A stretch of DNA of 64,000 bases from positions 1,212,501 through 1,276,500 of the forward strand of contig NC_011365.1 in the NCBI RefSeq assembly GCF_000021325.1, in the 5' to 3' direction. The notes under the pieces were generated by a model. The model was not told the origin of the DNA and did not search any database. It saw only the letters and a list, made by a program, of their open reading frames with translations. This DNA is from Gluconacetobacter diazotrophicus PA1 5. GTDB lineage: Bacteria; Pseudomonadota; Alphaproteobacteria; Acetobacterales; Acetobacteraceae. Made by a program: the position numbers and the translations under genes. Positions within the stretch are counted from its first letter, which is position 1, and each line of letters starts with the position of its first letter. Shown in pieces: positions 8,532-17,770 of the stretch.

Positions 8532-8697
8532 CAAAAATGGGCTGGAGACGTGGCCTGTTGAGCGAGAGAGCCGCGAAGCGGCACGGCCGTCGTGTGTTTC
8601 CGAGCGCCGGAGCAGAGCGGCCTTGATGGCCGTGAGCACCGGAGCGCAGGAAACGCGCGTCGGATCGCCGACAGGGCGCGTCTCCAGCCCCTTTTTC
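8532..8697 (-). other. long imperfect hairpin element between ychF and proA (structured RNA, repeat or terminator)
   Basis: The 247 bases between proA and ychF fold almost entirely into one element. The outer arms at 8532-8551 and 8678-8697 match at 18 of 20 positions and include GGGCTGGAGACG paired with CGTCTCCAGCCC. Inside are a CCTGT/ACAGG section, a TGTTTCC...GGAAACG section, a side hairpin CCGC-GAA-GCGG, and the tip CGGCC-TTGAT-GGCCG. It starts directly at the ychF stop and, read on the minus strand, ends in ATTTTTG. That suits a large terminator or a processed 3' RNA. Part of its 3' arm (GGAAACGCGCG-CGGATCG) recurs in the hairpin at 41696. Confidence 0.55.
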
Positions 8698-9790
8698 AGA
8701 CGTTGAAGCGGAAGAGGAGGACGTCGCCATCCTGCACGACATAGTCGCGGCCTTCGATCCGCAGCTTGCCGGCTTCCTTGGCGCCCGCTTCGCCCTGGTA
8801 GCGAATGTAGTCGTCATAGGCGACGGTTTCGCAGGCGATGAAGCCGCGTTCGAAATCATTATGGATCACGGCGGCGGCCTGGGGCGCGCGGGTGCCGGCG
8901 GTGATCGTCCAGGCACGGGTTTCCTTGGGCCCCACGGTGAAATAGGTCCGCAGGCCCAGCAGGCGGTAGCCCGCGGCGATCACCCGGTCCAGGCCGCTGT
9001 CGGACAGGCCCAGCCCGTCGAGGAATTCCTTGCGGTCCTCGGGGCCGAGCTGGCTGACCTCGGCCTCGATCGCGGCGGAGACCACGACGGCGACCGCGCC
9101 CTCGGCCTCGGCCCGGGCCCGGACGCGTTCGGACCATTCATTGCCGGTGGCGGCCGAGGCTTCCTCGACATTGCAGACATACAGGACCGGCTTGCTGGTC
9201 ATCAGCTGCAGGCGGCGCACGGCCTCTTCCTGCCCGGCGGGAATGGCCTGGCGGGCGGGCCGGCCCTCGCGCAGGACCGCGATCAGCGGTTCCATCAGCG
9301 CGACCTGGGCGGCGGCGTCGCGGTCGTTGCCCTTGGCCTTCTTCTGCAGGGCGACGATGCGCTTTTCCAGCGAATCCAGGTCCGCCAGCATCAGTTCGGT
9401 CTCGATGATCTCGGCGTCGCGGATCGGATCGATCCCGCCTTCGACATGGGTGATGTCGTCATCCTCGAAACAGCGCAGGACGTGGATGATCGCATCGACC
9501 TCGCGGATATTCGCCAGGAACTGGTTGCCCAGTCCCTCGCCGCGCGAGGCGCCGCGCACCAGGCCCGCGATATCGACGAATTCCAGGCTGGTCGGCAGGA
9601 TCTTCTGCGACTTGCCGATGGCGGCCAGGGCCTGCAGTCGCGGGTCGGGCACCGCCACGCGGCCGACATTCGGTTCGATCGTGCAGAACGGATAGTTCGC
9701 GGCCTGGGCCGACGCGGTTTCGGTCAGGGCGTTGAACAGAGTGGACTTGCCGACATTCGGCAGGCCCACGATGCCGCAATTGAACCCCAT
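8696..9790 (-). CDS. ychF: redox-regulated ATPase YchF (OBG-family GTPase)
   Basis: A 364-residue protein of normal length. GLPNVGKSTLFNALT is the P-loop, and the following YPFCTIEPNVGRV is the YchF/Obg switch I region. FVDIAGLVRGASRGEGLGNQFL is the G3/switch II region. The C-terminal TGS-like domain ends YVVQDGDVLLFRFNV. YchF prefers ATP, binds ribosomes and modulates the oxidative stress response and start-codon choice in E. coli. Its start overlaps the pth stop by one base (TGATG), the well-known pth-ychF pairing. Confidence 0.95.
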   Translation of the reverse strand: MGFNCGIVGLPNVGKSTLFNALTETASAQAANYPFCTIEPNVGRVAVPDPRLQALAAIGKSQKILPTSLEFVDIAGLVRGASRGEGLGNQFLANIREVDAIIHVLRCFEDDDITHVEGGIDPIRDAEIIETELMLADLDSLEKRIVALQKKAKGNDRDAAAQVALMEPLIAVLREGRPARQAIPAGQEEAVRRLQLMTSKPVLYVCNVEEASAATGNEWSERVRARAEAEGAVAVVVSAAIEAEVSQLGPEDRKEFLDGLGLSDSGLDRVIAAGYRLLGLRTYFTVGPKETRAWTITAGTRAPQAAAVIHNDFERGFIACETVAYDDYIRYQGEAGAKEAGKLRIEGRDYVVQDGDVLLFRFNV

Positions 9791-10368
9791 CAGCCCTTCT
9801 CCCCGGCCAGCAAGGCCATCTTCGTCATGAACAGTTCGGGCTGCCCGTCCGCCAGGACCGGCGCCGTGTCGGACATGGCGTCGAGCATGCGCTCCAGCCA
9901 GTCCTGGTCGCTTTTCGCGAAATCGCCCAGCACATGGCCCGTCACGCGCTCGCGCACGCCGGGATGGCCGATGCCGATGCGGACACGCCAGTAATCCTGG
10001 CTGCCCAGCATCTTGTCCATCGAGCGCAGGCCGTTATGGCCAGCGGCCCCGCCGCCCCGCTTCACCCGCACCCGGCCCGGCGCCAGGTCCAGTTCGTCAT
10101 GAAACGCGGTGATGGACTCCACGGGAATTTTATAGAAGGCGGCGGCCTGCTGAACGCTCTCACCGGAAAGGTTCATATAGGTCAGGGGTTTGAGCAGCAG
10201 CACCTTGTGCGTGCCCACCCGGCCCTCCGCCACCTCGCCCCGGAAGCGTTTCCGCCATGGCGCAAAGCCATGGCGGGTCGCGATCCGGTCGACGGCCATG
10301 AAACCGACATTATGCCGGTGCCGGCTCATCCCCGGCTCAGGATTTCCGAGCCCGGTCCAGAGCAGCAT
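9790..10368 (-). CDS. pth: peptidyl-tRNA hydrolase Pth
   Basis: A 192-residue enzyme that releases peptides from prematurely dropped peptidyl-tRNAs. The N-terminus WTGLGNPEPGMSRHRHNVGFMAVD carries the substrate-binding Asn and catalytic His20-equivalent; LLKPLTYMNLSGESV and FHDELDLAPGRVRVKRGGGAAGHNGLRS complete the active site. It is followed by ychF (TGATG overlap) and preceded 15 bases upstream by rplY, giving the classic rplY-pth-ychF order. Confidence 0.95.
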   Translation of the reverse strand: MLLWTGLGNPEPGMSRHRHNVGFMAVDRIATRHGFAPWRKRFRGEVAEGRVGTHKVLLLKPLTYMNLSGESVQQAAAFYKIPVESITAFHDELDLAPGRVRVKRGGGAAGHNGLRSMDKMLGSQDYWRVRIGIGHPGVRERVTGHVLGDFAKSDQDWLERMLDAMSDTAPVLADGQPELFMTKMALLAGEKG

Positions 10369-10383
10369 GCCGTCTCCCCGGAC

Positions 10384-11004
10384 TTACTTCTTCGCGGGAG
10401 CCGCGGCGGGGGCAGCGGCGGGCTCGGGCGTTTCGTCCGCGCTGGGCGCGGCGACGGTCGCGATCACGAAGTTCGGGATCTGCAGCGTCGGCGTCACGCT
10501 GCCCGTGCCCTGCAGGTCGTCCCAGCGCACGTTGTCGTGGATGTCGAGCTGCGACAGGTCGACGGTGAACGATTCGGGGATGTTCGCCGGATCGGCGCTG
10601 ACTTCCACCGTGTGACGGACGATGTTCAGCACGCCGCCACGCTTGATGCCGGGGGACTTGTCTTCACCGGTGAAGACGATCCGCACTTCGACATGCACGC
10701 GCTCGCCGGCGGCCAGGCGCTGGAAATCGACATGGATCGGCTTGTCGCTGACCGGATGCAGCTGGATCTCGCGCATCAGGGCGGGGGAGGACGCACCATC
10801 GACGGTGACGTCGTACACGCGCGAACGCCAGCCGCCGCGCTGCATCTCGCGCACCACCAGGCGGGGGTCGAGCGCGACCAGGGTCGGTTCCTGCTTCGCG
10901 CCATAGATGACGGCCGGGACCTGGCCGTCACGCCTCGTCGCACGCGCTGCCCCCTTACCAGCCTTCGCGCGCGATGAAGCCTCGAGTTTCGTGAATTGGG
11001 TCAC
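10384..11004 (-). CDS. rplY: 50S ribosomal protein bL25 (Ctc/TL5 form)
   Basis: A 206-residue long-form bL25. Residues 1-95 are the 5S-rRNA-binding domain ([38 protein letters not shown]). The rest is the C-terminal Ctc beta domain, ending in an Ala/Pro-rich tail with terminal PAKK. The start is GTG at 11004: AGGAG lies 6 bases upstream and the protein then begins [12 protein letters not shown]. Upstream ATGs in frame would add an unconserved leader. In other bacteria Ctc-type bL25 is associated with general stress. It sits 132 bases downstream of the histidine phosphatase; an AT-rich inverted repeat (11089-11105) lies in that gap. Confidence 0.93.
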
Positions 11005-11136
11005 TGTATGCTCCTGAAAACCAATCGCGCAGGCCTCCAGGGGTGCCTGCGCGTGGCGCGCGTTTAACGGAAAACCCCCGCCGACGCAAATTTTCGCCGA
11101 AAATTCTTCAGGTGCGGATCGCCCGTCCCGTCCCAC

Positions 11137-11736
11137 TCAATCGAGGGTGGCGAGGCTCCACGCAGCCGCGTCGGCGCCCGAGGGAGGCGTCACCCACAGC
11201 GGTTCGGCATTGGGCAGGCGGACATTGGGCGGCAGGTCCATGGCCGACCGCAGGGCGCGGAACATCGCGCCGTGGCAGACGATCAGAACCGTGCCCTCGC
11301 CGTCCAGGGCCCGGTTGACGGCCGCGACGGCACGGGCACGCAGTTCGACGAAGGGCTCGGCCCCCTTCGGCGTGTACTCGCCGGCAATCCAGGCATCGTA
11401 CCAATTGCCCATCGGCTGGCCTTCCTGCTCGCCGAAACAGACTTCCTGCAATCCGTCATCGGTCGCGATCGGCAGCGGCGTGCCGCCGGGGCCGGCCATG
11501 GCGGCGGACACGATCTGCGCCGTGCGCAGGGCGCGGACCAGCGGCGAGGACACGATACGGGCCACCGGAACGTAGCGTCCCTCGTCCTGTGACAGCAGCG
11601 CGCCCGCTGCCTCGGCCTGGGCGATGCCGCGCGCGTTCAGCGGAATGTCCGACCGGCCCTGCGACAGGCCCTCGGCGTTCCAGTCCGTCTCACCATGACG
11701 CAGATACCAGTACGGGCGGGCGATCAGCTTGGTCAT
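11137..11736 (-). CDS. histidine phosphatase family protein (phosphoglycerate-mutase-like)
   Basis: A 199-residue branch-1 histidine phosphatase. WYLRHGETDWN carries the phosphohistidine RHG motif, SSPLVRALRTAQIV the second Arg, and LIVCHGAMFRALR the second catalytic His. The family includes cofactor-dependent phosphoglycerate mutases and broad phosphatases; the short length suits a phosphatase more than a glycolytic mutase. The start at 11736 is supported by GAGAGGAGC upstream. It is flanked by rplY downstream and prs upstream with separating gaps, so it may be its own unit. Confidence 0.88.
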   Translation of the reverse strand: MTKLIARPYWYLRHGETDWNAEGLSQGRSDIPLNARGIAQAEAAGALLSQDEGRYVPVARIVSSPLVRALRTAQIVSAAMAGPGGTPLPIATDDGLQEVCFGEQEGQPMGNWYDAWIAGEYTPKGAEPFVELRARAVAAVNRALDGEGTVLIVCHGAMFRALRSAMDLPPNVRLPNAEPLWVTPPSGADAAAWSLATLD

Positions 11737-11819
11737 GTCGGACGGCTCCTCTCGATTCGCTTTCCCCGATAGGTGCATCTCCGCACCAGGTCAATCGGAG
11801 GCTGGCGGGACCGAACGGC

Positions 11820-12800
11820 CTAATCGAAGAGGGAGGAGACCGAGCTTTCGTCCGACACGGCGCGCATGGCGCGCGAGAGCAGGTTGGCGGTGCTGATCTG
11901 GCGGATGTTCGTGGCCTGCGCCACCGCCTCGGTCGCGGCGATGCTGTCGGTCAGAGTCAGCATGCCGATGGGCGACTGCGCGATGCGCTGCACCGCGCCG
12001 CCGGTCAGGACGCCGTGGGTCACATAGGCCTCGACCGCCACCGCCCCTTCCTTGACCAGGGCTGCGGCGGCGTTGCACAGCGACCCGCCGCTATCGACGA
12101 TATCGTCGATCATGATGCAGTAGCGGCCACGCACGTCGCCGATGACGTTCATGACCTCGGACACGCCCGCGCGCTCGCGTCGCTTGTCGATGATCGCCAG
12201 GTCCACGTTCAGGCGCTGCGCCAGTTGCCGGGCGCGCACCACGCCGCCGACGTCGGGCGAGACGATCATCAGGTTCTGGAACCCGCCGGGAATGGACATC
12301 GGCGGCGCGAGATAGGGCAGCGTTCCGTGATCGATACGCCCCTTGATGTCGCGGGTGAACAGGGGCGCCGCATACAGGTTGTCGACCGGGATGTCGAAGA
12401 AGCCCTGGATCTGCATCGCGTGCAGGTCCATCGTCAGCACCCGGTTCGCGCCGGCTTCGACCAGCAGGTTGGCCACCAGCTTGGCGCTGATGGGGGTGCG
12501 GGGGCCGGATTTGCGATCCTGCCGCGCGTAGCCGAAATAGGGCATCACCGCCGTGACGCGCCGTGCCGACCCGCGACGCAACGCGTCCAGCATGATCAGC
12601 AGTTCCATCAGGTTGTCGTTGGTCGGCGCGCAGGTGCTCTGGATCACGAACACGTCCTCGCCCCGGACGTTCTCGTGGATCTCGACGAAGACCTCCATGT
12701 CCGCGAAGCGCCGGACCGATACGTTGCACAGGGGCATCCGCAGCTCGGACGCAACCTTTTCGGCAAGAGGCAGGTTGCTGTTACAGGCGACGATCTTCAT
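11820..12800 (-). CDS. prs: ribose-phosphate pyrophosphokinase Prs
   Basis: A 326-residue PRPP synthase. [37 protein letters not shown] (ATP-binding region), [13 protein letters not shown] (catalytic flexible-loop side), [14 protein letters not shown] and the PRPP-binding [13 protein letters not shown] are all present. It makes PRPP from ribose-5-phosphate and ATP for nucleotide, His, Trp and NAD synthesis. Length is normal when started at 12800, where the conserved MKIVACNSN begins with AGGAG upstream; the longer open frame is unconserved. Confidence 0.95.
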   Translation of the reverse strand: MKIVACNSNLPLAEKVASELRMPLCNVSVRRFADMEVFVEIHENVRGEDVFVIQSTCAPTNDNLMELLIMLDALRRGSARRVTAVMPYFGYARQDRKSGPRTPISAKLVANLLVEAGANRVLTMDLHAMQIQGFFDIPVDNLYAAPLFTRDIKGRIDHGTLPYLAPPMSIPGGFQNLMIVSPDVGGVVRARQLAQRLNVDLAIIDKRRERAGVSEVMNVIGDVRGRYCIMIDDIVDSGGSLCNAAAALVKEGAVAVEAYVTHGVLTGGAVQRIAQSPIGMLTLTDSIAATEAVAQATNIRQISTANLLSRAMRAVSDESSVSSLFD

Positions 12801-12927
12801 ATGGCGACGCTCCTGGGCGGCGGTCTCGTATGCTGGCGCGCGGGTTCTAGCAATCGCGCCGGGCCGTGTCATCCGTCTCCCGCAACGGTCGCGCATGCCG
12901 GCTATACCGCCAACGTCATCAACCCCT

Positions 12928-13884
12928 TCAACGTTGCGAATTCGCCACAACAGGCGCCCCGCCGGGCGGGGGAAGCGGCACGTTGTCGCGGCCGGAATAG
13001 CGCGACACGACCTGGCGGACGCCACCCGCCGCCTCCTGCGCCGCGGCCACCGCCACGTCGCCCCAATGCCCGTCCAGCGTGTGGGCGTCGATATCGTGCA
13101 GTTGCGTCGCCGCGCCGGCCTCCTTGCCCGCCGAATCCACCACCCGCCACACCAGTTGCAGGTGCTGTTGCGGATGGCCGGTGGTGCCGGCCGGCCCGTC
13201 GCTGACGGTCACCACGCAGGACACGGTGAAATCCGCGTCATGGGACGTGTTCTGGACCGCGTCCGACGCATCGCGCAGGGCCGCGGCGAAGGCGCGGGCC
13301 AGCGCCACGTCGCCGTCGCCCGGCGCGCCGCGCACGCCGGCAAACCAGATCCGCGCCGCGCGGTGCTTCAGGCTGCGCGGATCGTGATCCATCTGGTCGG
13401 CCTGGATTCCGGTCAGCGACGCGGCGATGCCCGGCGCGGCCTGCCGGGCCGCCAGCCGCAGCGTTGCCGGATCGCCGGCCGCCCAGGCGGCGGCGGAAAC
13501 GCCCGCGCCCTCGTCCGTGCTGCGCACCGCGCCGGAGGGCGTCATGACGCTGTAGGTCGGAATGACCTGCCCGCCGCGCGTGACCGCCCCCAGCCGCAGC
13601 CACCAGTCCCCGGCGCGGATCGGCTGCGCCATCGCCGGCACCGACTGGTCCAGCAGGGCGGCGGCGACGTCGTGGCTCCATTCCCGTGCCGCCGCGTCGC
13701 CCAGCAGGGCGGCCGGCGGCGTCGGCACCGCCAGGCGCGCGGGCGGCGCATTGGCGGCCAGCGACCGGCCGAGCCGCCCCGGATCGCGGAACGGATGCGG
13801 TACGTCCAGGCACCCGGACAGGGCAAGCAGGCCGGCGGCGCCGATCAGGCCGGCCGCGCGGCGGACAAGGAAGACGCGAATCAT
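12928..13884 (-). CDS. predicted lipoprotein of unknown function
   Basis: A 318-residue protein with a lipoprotein signal: RR at 8-9, a hydrophobic stretch, then the lipobox LSGC with Cys25. The rest is Ala-rich with alternating short blocks ([54 protein letters not shown]). I recognise no catalytic domain. Its ATG overlaps the pgeF stop by ATGA, so the two are translationally coupled. A periplasmic, membrane-anchored partner for envelope maintenance is a guess from that context only. Confidence 0.75.
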   Translation of the reverse strand: MIRVFLVRRAAGLIGAAGLLALSGCLDVPHPFRDPGRLGRSLAANAPPARLAVPTPPAALLGDAAAREWSHDVAAALLDQSVPAMAQPIRAGDWWLRLGAVTRGGQVIPTYSVMTPSGAVRSTDEGAGVSAAAWAAGDPATLRLAARQAAPGIAASLTGIQADQMDHDPRSLKHRAARIWFAGVRGAPGDGDVALARAFAAALRDASDAVQNTSHDADFTVSCVVTVSDGPAGTTGHPQQHLQLVWRVVDSAGKEAGAATQLHDIDAHTLDGHWGDVAVAAAQEAAGGVRQVVSRYSGRDNVPLPPPGGAPVVANSQR

Positions 13885-14702
13885 GGGCTGCTTGTAGCAC
13901 CAGCCCGGCCGATGACCGAAATCTGGTGCCCGATCGGCCCACCCCCTGCCAGGGTGCGGCGCCGATGGCTGAAGAATCGCGCCGCGTCGTCCAGCGTATC
14001 CACGCCCAGCGCCGTCACCTGGCCGATTCCCGCCCGCCGCAGCCGCGCCACGCAATAGCCCGCCAGATCGAACTGGTCATGGCCCGGACGGCGGCCCGGG
14101 GCGAAGAAGGGCGCGGCACCGGCATCGGCCGCCAGCACCTGCGCGCGCATGTCGGCCCCGACCTCGTAGCTCGCCTGGCCGATGCAGGGGCCGACCACGG
14201 CCCGCACCAGGGCGGGGGCCGCCCCCAGGGCCGCCATGGCCGCCAGCGTCGCCTCCAGGATGCCGCCCACGGCGCCGCGCCAGCCGGCATGGGCCGCCCC
14301 CACCACCCCGCCATCGGCCGCGGCAAACAGGACCGGCCCGCAATCGGCGGTGATCACCCCCAGCGCCAGGCCCGGCCGGTCCGTCACCATGGCGTCGGCG
14401 CGGGGCCGCTCGCCCACCGCCCATGGCACCGTCACCGTCGCGACCGCGTCACCATGCACCTGGGTGACGCCCAGCAGGCCATCCGGCGCCACCCCCATGG
14501 CGTGCGCGACCCGGCGCCGATTTTCCGCCAAGGCCGCCGGATCGTCACCCGAGCGCGTCGAACAGTTCAGGCTGGCATACGGTCCCTGCGATACCCCGCC
14601 CGCACGGGTGAAGAACCCATGCCGGACATGCCTGAGCATGTCGTGGCGCAGGATCGCATCCGGCGGGATCGTTCCATCGTCCGGCGTCCCCTCATGGTTC
14701 AT
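13881..14702 (-). CDS. pgeF: peptidoglycan editing factor PgeF (YfiH/DUF152)
   Basis: A 273-residue multicopper-oxidase-fold laccase-domain protein. VTQVHGDAV and AAHAGWRGAVGGILE supply the metal-binding His residues, ITADCGPVLF the Cys, GPCIGQASYEVG and FFSHRR the remaining family blocks. In E. coli PgeF removes wrongly incorporated L-Ser from UDP-MurNAc precursors; some homologues act on purine nucleosides. It is coupled to the lipoprotein gene downstream and lies 11 bases after the methyltransferase gene, so lgt, the methyltransferase, pgeF and the lipoprotein probably form one minus-strand operon. Confidence 0.9.
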   Translation of the reverse strand: MNHEGTPDDGTIPPDAILRHDMLRHVRHGFFTRAGGVSQGPYASLNCSTRSGDDPAALAENRRRVAHAMGVAPDGLLGVTQVHGDAVATVTVPWAVGERPRADAMVTDRPGLALGVITADCGPVLFAAADGGVVGAAHAGWRGAVGGILEATLAAMAALGAAPALVRAVVGPCIGQASYEVGADMRAQVLAADAGAAPFFAPGRRPGHDQFDLAGYCVARLRRAGIGQVTALGVDTLDDAARFFSHRRRTLAGGGPIGHQISVIGRAGATSSP

Positions 14703-14713
14703 CGGTCCCTCCC

Positions 14714-15733
14714 TTATGGTAGCGCGAAGCCGGGCGGTACCGGCAGGCCGGGCGAGGTGATGGCCAGCGCCTTGAACAGGCGTCCCATCCGGTCCGGCGC
14801 CGCCAGCCGCTGCGCCGCGTCGCGAATGGCGTAGGCTTCCCCCGGCGCGCGGTTGCGGGCCAGTTGCTCGGCCCGGGCGAACAGGCCCAGCGCGCCCAGC
14901 AGTGCGCCCTGCGTCACGCTGCCGTGGCAGACCGCGCCGCCGTCCCGCACGGCGGCGGCGAAAGCCGCGAAATCGACATGGGCCGTCAGGTCCGCCAGTC
15001 CGGGGTCGGCCAGCGGCCAGGCCGGCTGGCCGTCGCGCAGGGCCTGCAGCGTGTCACCCCACACGGCGCCGTCATAGCCGTAATCGACGAACAGCGCCGT
15101 GCCCGGCGCCCGGCACAGCCGGGCGGCCACATGCCGCGCCACCGCCAGCGCGTCCGGGCAACATTCCAGGATCTCGCCACAGGGCACGGGCCGGTCGAAC
15201 GGGCCCGGCGGCAGGTCGGACGCCGGCTGCGTGACGAAGGCCGGTCCCTGCACGAAGCGTTCCGCCCAGCCATCCGCCGTCCGCACGAACTGGCGGATGG
15301 CCAGGGCGTCGAGAAATTCGTTGGCCAGCAGGATCACGGCCCCTTCGGGCACGTCCTCGATCCGGTCGTGCCACGTCACCGGATGCGCCGTCCGACCCGC
15401 CAGCGCCGCCTGCTGCACGTCGCGCAGGCGTGGCGAGAGTTCGACCAGATGCACCCGCGCCGCGTCATGGCAGTCGGGGGCCACCCGCGCCAGCAGCCGC
15501 ATCATGTCGGCCATCAGCGTGCCGCGGCCCGGCCCGGCCTCGACCAGGGCGAAGGGGACGGGACGGCCCATGCCCTGCCAGGTCACGGCGACCCAGGCGC
15601 CAAGGATTTCGCCGAACATCTGCGAAATTTCGGGCGCCGTGATAAAATCGGCAAACGGGTCGCGCCCCGCGTAATAGGCCGCATTGGCCCGCGCCATGAA
15701 GCGGTCCAGCCGTTCCGGCGCGGCGGCGGTCAC
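14714..15733 (-). CDS. SAM-dependent methyltransferase, NDUFAF7/DUF185 family
   Basis: A 339-residue protein with the DUF185 signature: FADFITAPEISQMFGEILGAW, LVEAGPGRGTLMADMMR (SAM-binding motif I), LVELSPRLRDVQ, ILLANEFLDALAIRQF and LFVDYGYDG. The mitochondrial homologue NDUFAF7 dimethylates an Arg in complex I subunit NDUFS2 during assembly; the same job in this bacterium is plausible but not shown. The start is GTG at 15733, overlapping the lgt stop as GTGA. Upstream in-frame sequence is lgt read in another frame. Confidence 0.88.
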   Translation of the reverse strand: MTAAAPERLDRFMARANAAYYAGRDPFADFITAPEISQMFGEILGAWVAVTWQGMGRPVPFALVEAGPGRGTLMADMMRLLARVAPDCHDAARVHLVELSPRLRDVQQAALAGRTAHPVTWHDRIEDVPEGAVILLANEFLDALAIRQFVRTADGWAERFVQGPAFVTQPASDLPPGPFDRPVPCGEILECCPDALAVARHVAARLCRAPGTALFVDYGYDGAVWGDTLQALRDGQPAWPLADPGLADLTAHVDFAAFAAAVRDGGAVCHGSVTQGALLGALGLFARAEQLARNRAPGEAYAIRDAAQRLAAPDRMGRLFKALAITSPGLPVPPGFALP

Positions 15734-16572
15734 GGGCTGTCCGCCGGCAGGGCGGGCATCAGCACCGGGCGGGCGGGCCGCATCATGGCCTGCGCCATCA
15801 GCCCGGCGCCGGCGATCGCCATGGGAATGCACAGGATCTGCCCCATCGTGGTCCCGAACGGCAGGAAGCCGATGAAGGCGTCCGGTTCCCGGAAGCATTC
15901 GCAGATGCTGCGCGCCACGGCATAGCCGAACAGGAACAGGCCGGCCAGGAATCCCGGCCGCTCGCGGATCGCGGGGCGCCGCGCCACGATCCACATGACG
16001 GAGAACAGTACCAGGCCCTCCAGCAGCGCCTCGTACAATTCCGACGGATGGCGGGGTTCCGGTCCGGCCTGGGGGAAGACCATCGCCCAGGGCAGGCTGG
16101 CCGGTGCCGGGCGCCCCCACAATTCGCCATTGATGAAATTGGCGATTCGCCCCAGCCCCAGCCCCATCGGCACCACCACCGTCACCCGGTCGGAAAAGCC
16201 CAGGAAACTGAGCCCGTTGCGCCAGGTAAACAGGGCCAGCGCCACGATCACGCCCAGGGCGCCCCCATGGAACGACATGCCGCCATGCCAGACCTGAAGC
16301 GCCGCCAGCGGGTGCGCCAGATAGACCGCGGGCTGGTAGAACAGGATATAGCCCAGCCGCCCGCCCAGCACGACGCCCAGCGTCGCCCAGGTCAGGAAAT
16401 CATCGACCTGCACGTCCGTCGCGGCGCGGGGCGCCAGCCTGACCAGATGGCGCACCAGCCGCCAGCCCACCAGCAGCGCCGTAATATAGGCCATGGCGTA
16501 CCAGCGGATCACCAGCGGGCCGACATGCACCATGACCGGATCGAATTGCGGAAAAATCAGGACAGGCAGCAT
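15730..16572 (-). CDS. lgt: prolipoprotein diacylglyceryl transferase Lgt
   Basis: A 280-residue inner-membrane enzyme with seven or so hydrophobic segments. It transfers diacylglyceryl from phosphatidylglycerol to the lipobox Cys of prolipoproteins. The Lgt signature GLGLGRIANFINGELWGRP and the PRHPSELYEALLEG block are present, as is the N-terminal YAMAYITALLVGWRL. Length is standard. It is the upstream member of an overlapping gene series that includes a predicted lipoprotein, one possible substrate. Confidence 0.94.
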   Translation of the reverse strand: MLPVLIFPQFDPVMVHVGPLVIRWYAMAYITALLVGWRLVRHLVRLAPRAATDVQVDDFLTWATLGVVLGGRLGYILFYQPAVYLAHPLAALQVWHGGMSFHGGALGVIVALALFTWRNGLSFLGFSDRVTVVVPMGLGLGRIANFINGELWGRPAPASLPWAMVFPQAGPEPRHPSELYEALLEGLVLFSVMWIVARRPAIRERPGFLAGLFLFGYAVARSICECFREPDAFIGFLPFGTTMGQILCIPMAIAGAGLMAQAMMRPARPVLMPALPADSP

Positions 16573-16626
16573 GCGGCGTCTTTCTGCTTCAATGACATGA
16601 CCGGGGCGGCATGACCGGGGCGCGCG

Positions 16627-17604
16627 TTACAGGTAGGCGTCGTCGGTGGCCAGGTAATCCTGGACGTAGCGACGGATGCCGTCTTCCAGCGACGTGAAGG
16701 GCCGGGCATATCCCGCCTGGCGCAGCCGCGTCATGTCGGCGCGGGTATAGGACTGGTAATGGCCGCGCAGCGCGTCAGGCATGTCGACGAATTCGACCTG
16801 GCGCGGCCGGCCGGCGGCGTCGCAGACCGCATGGGCCAGGTCCAGGTAGCTGCGCGCGACCCCGGTGCCGCAATTGAACAGGCCGCTGACATGCGGGCTG
16901 TCCAGCAGCCACAGCGTCACGTCCACCACGTCGCCGACCCAGATGAAATCCCGCGCCTGCGCCCCATCGGCCAGGCCGGGAACGTCCGAGCGGAACAGCC
17001 GCGCCGGCTGGCCCCGGCGGACCTCGTCGTACTTGACCTTCACGACCGAGACCATCGGGCCCTTGTGATATTCGTTCGGGCCATAGACGTTGAAGAATTT
17101 CAGTCCCGCCCATTGCGGCGGCGACGACGCGCCGCGGGCCAGGCCGGCCACGACCTGCCGGTCGAACACATGCTTCGACCAGCCGTACAGGTTCAGCGGC
17201 CGCAATGCCTCCAGCCCCGCGGGATCGTCGGAAAACGATTCGTCCCCGGCCGCGCCATAGGTCGCGGCCGAGGACGCGTAGATGAAGCGCACGCCATGCC
17301 GCGCGCACCACGCCCACAGCCGCGCCGACAGGTCGACATTGGTGCGCCAGGCCAGGTCGCCGTCACAGGCCGTCGTCTCGCTGATCGCGCCCATATGCAG
17401 GATGGCGGACACGGCGGGCCGGCCGGCCAGGAAATCGTCCAGTGCCTCGGGCGTCAGCAGGTGGTCGGGCGGGTGGCGCGCGATGTTGCGCCACTTGCCC
17501 TGGCTGCCCAGCCAGTCGACGACGACCGTCTGCTCGCCCCGCGCCTGAAGCGCCGCCTGCAGGCACGATCCGATGAAGCCGGCCCCGCCGGTGATGATGA
17601 TCAT
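16627..17604 (-). CDS. hldD: ADP-L-glycero-D-manno-heptose-6-epimerase HldD
   Basis: A 325-residue SDR-extended enzyme. ITGGAGFIGSCLQAAL is the NAD(P)-binding motif, HMGAISETTACDGDL the family signature, YGWSKHVFD the catalytic YxxxK, and LKFFNVYGPNEYHKGPM is characteristic of HldD/RfaD. It epimerises ADP-D,D-heptose to ADP-L,D-heptose for the LPS inner core. Length is normal. It lies 54 bases upstream of lgt on the same strand. Confidence 0.93.
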   Translation of the reverse strand: MIIITGGAGFIGSCLQAALQARGEQTVVVDWLGSQGKWRNIARHPPDHLLTPEALDDFLAGRPAVSAILHMGAISETTACDGDLAWRTNVDLSARLWAWCARHGVRFIYASSAATYGAAGDESFSDDPAGLEALRPLNLYGWSKHVFDRQVVAGLARGASSPPQWAGLKFFNVYGPNEYHKGPMVSVVKVKYDEVRRGQPARLFRSDVPGLADGAQARDFIWVGDVVDVTLWLLDSPHVSGLFNCGTGVARSYLDLAHAVCDAAGRPRQVEFVDMPDALRGHYQSYTRADMTRLRQAGYARPFTSLEDGIRRYVQDYLATDDAYL

Positions 17605-17770
17605 GAGCCCGTTCTATAGAGCAGATCGCGCCCCCTGTCCCGCCCCCGAAATGCGCAGGCGCATGGTCTTCGGGGGCGGGACTGTCTATATGCTGTGCAT
17701 CGACCCGGTCGGCCCGCCATGCTACGGCGGCCCCGGTACCAGAACCCGCCCCCGAACAGGAGGACCCGCC

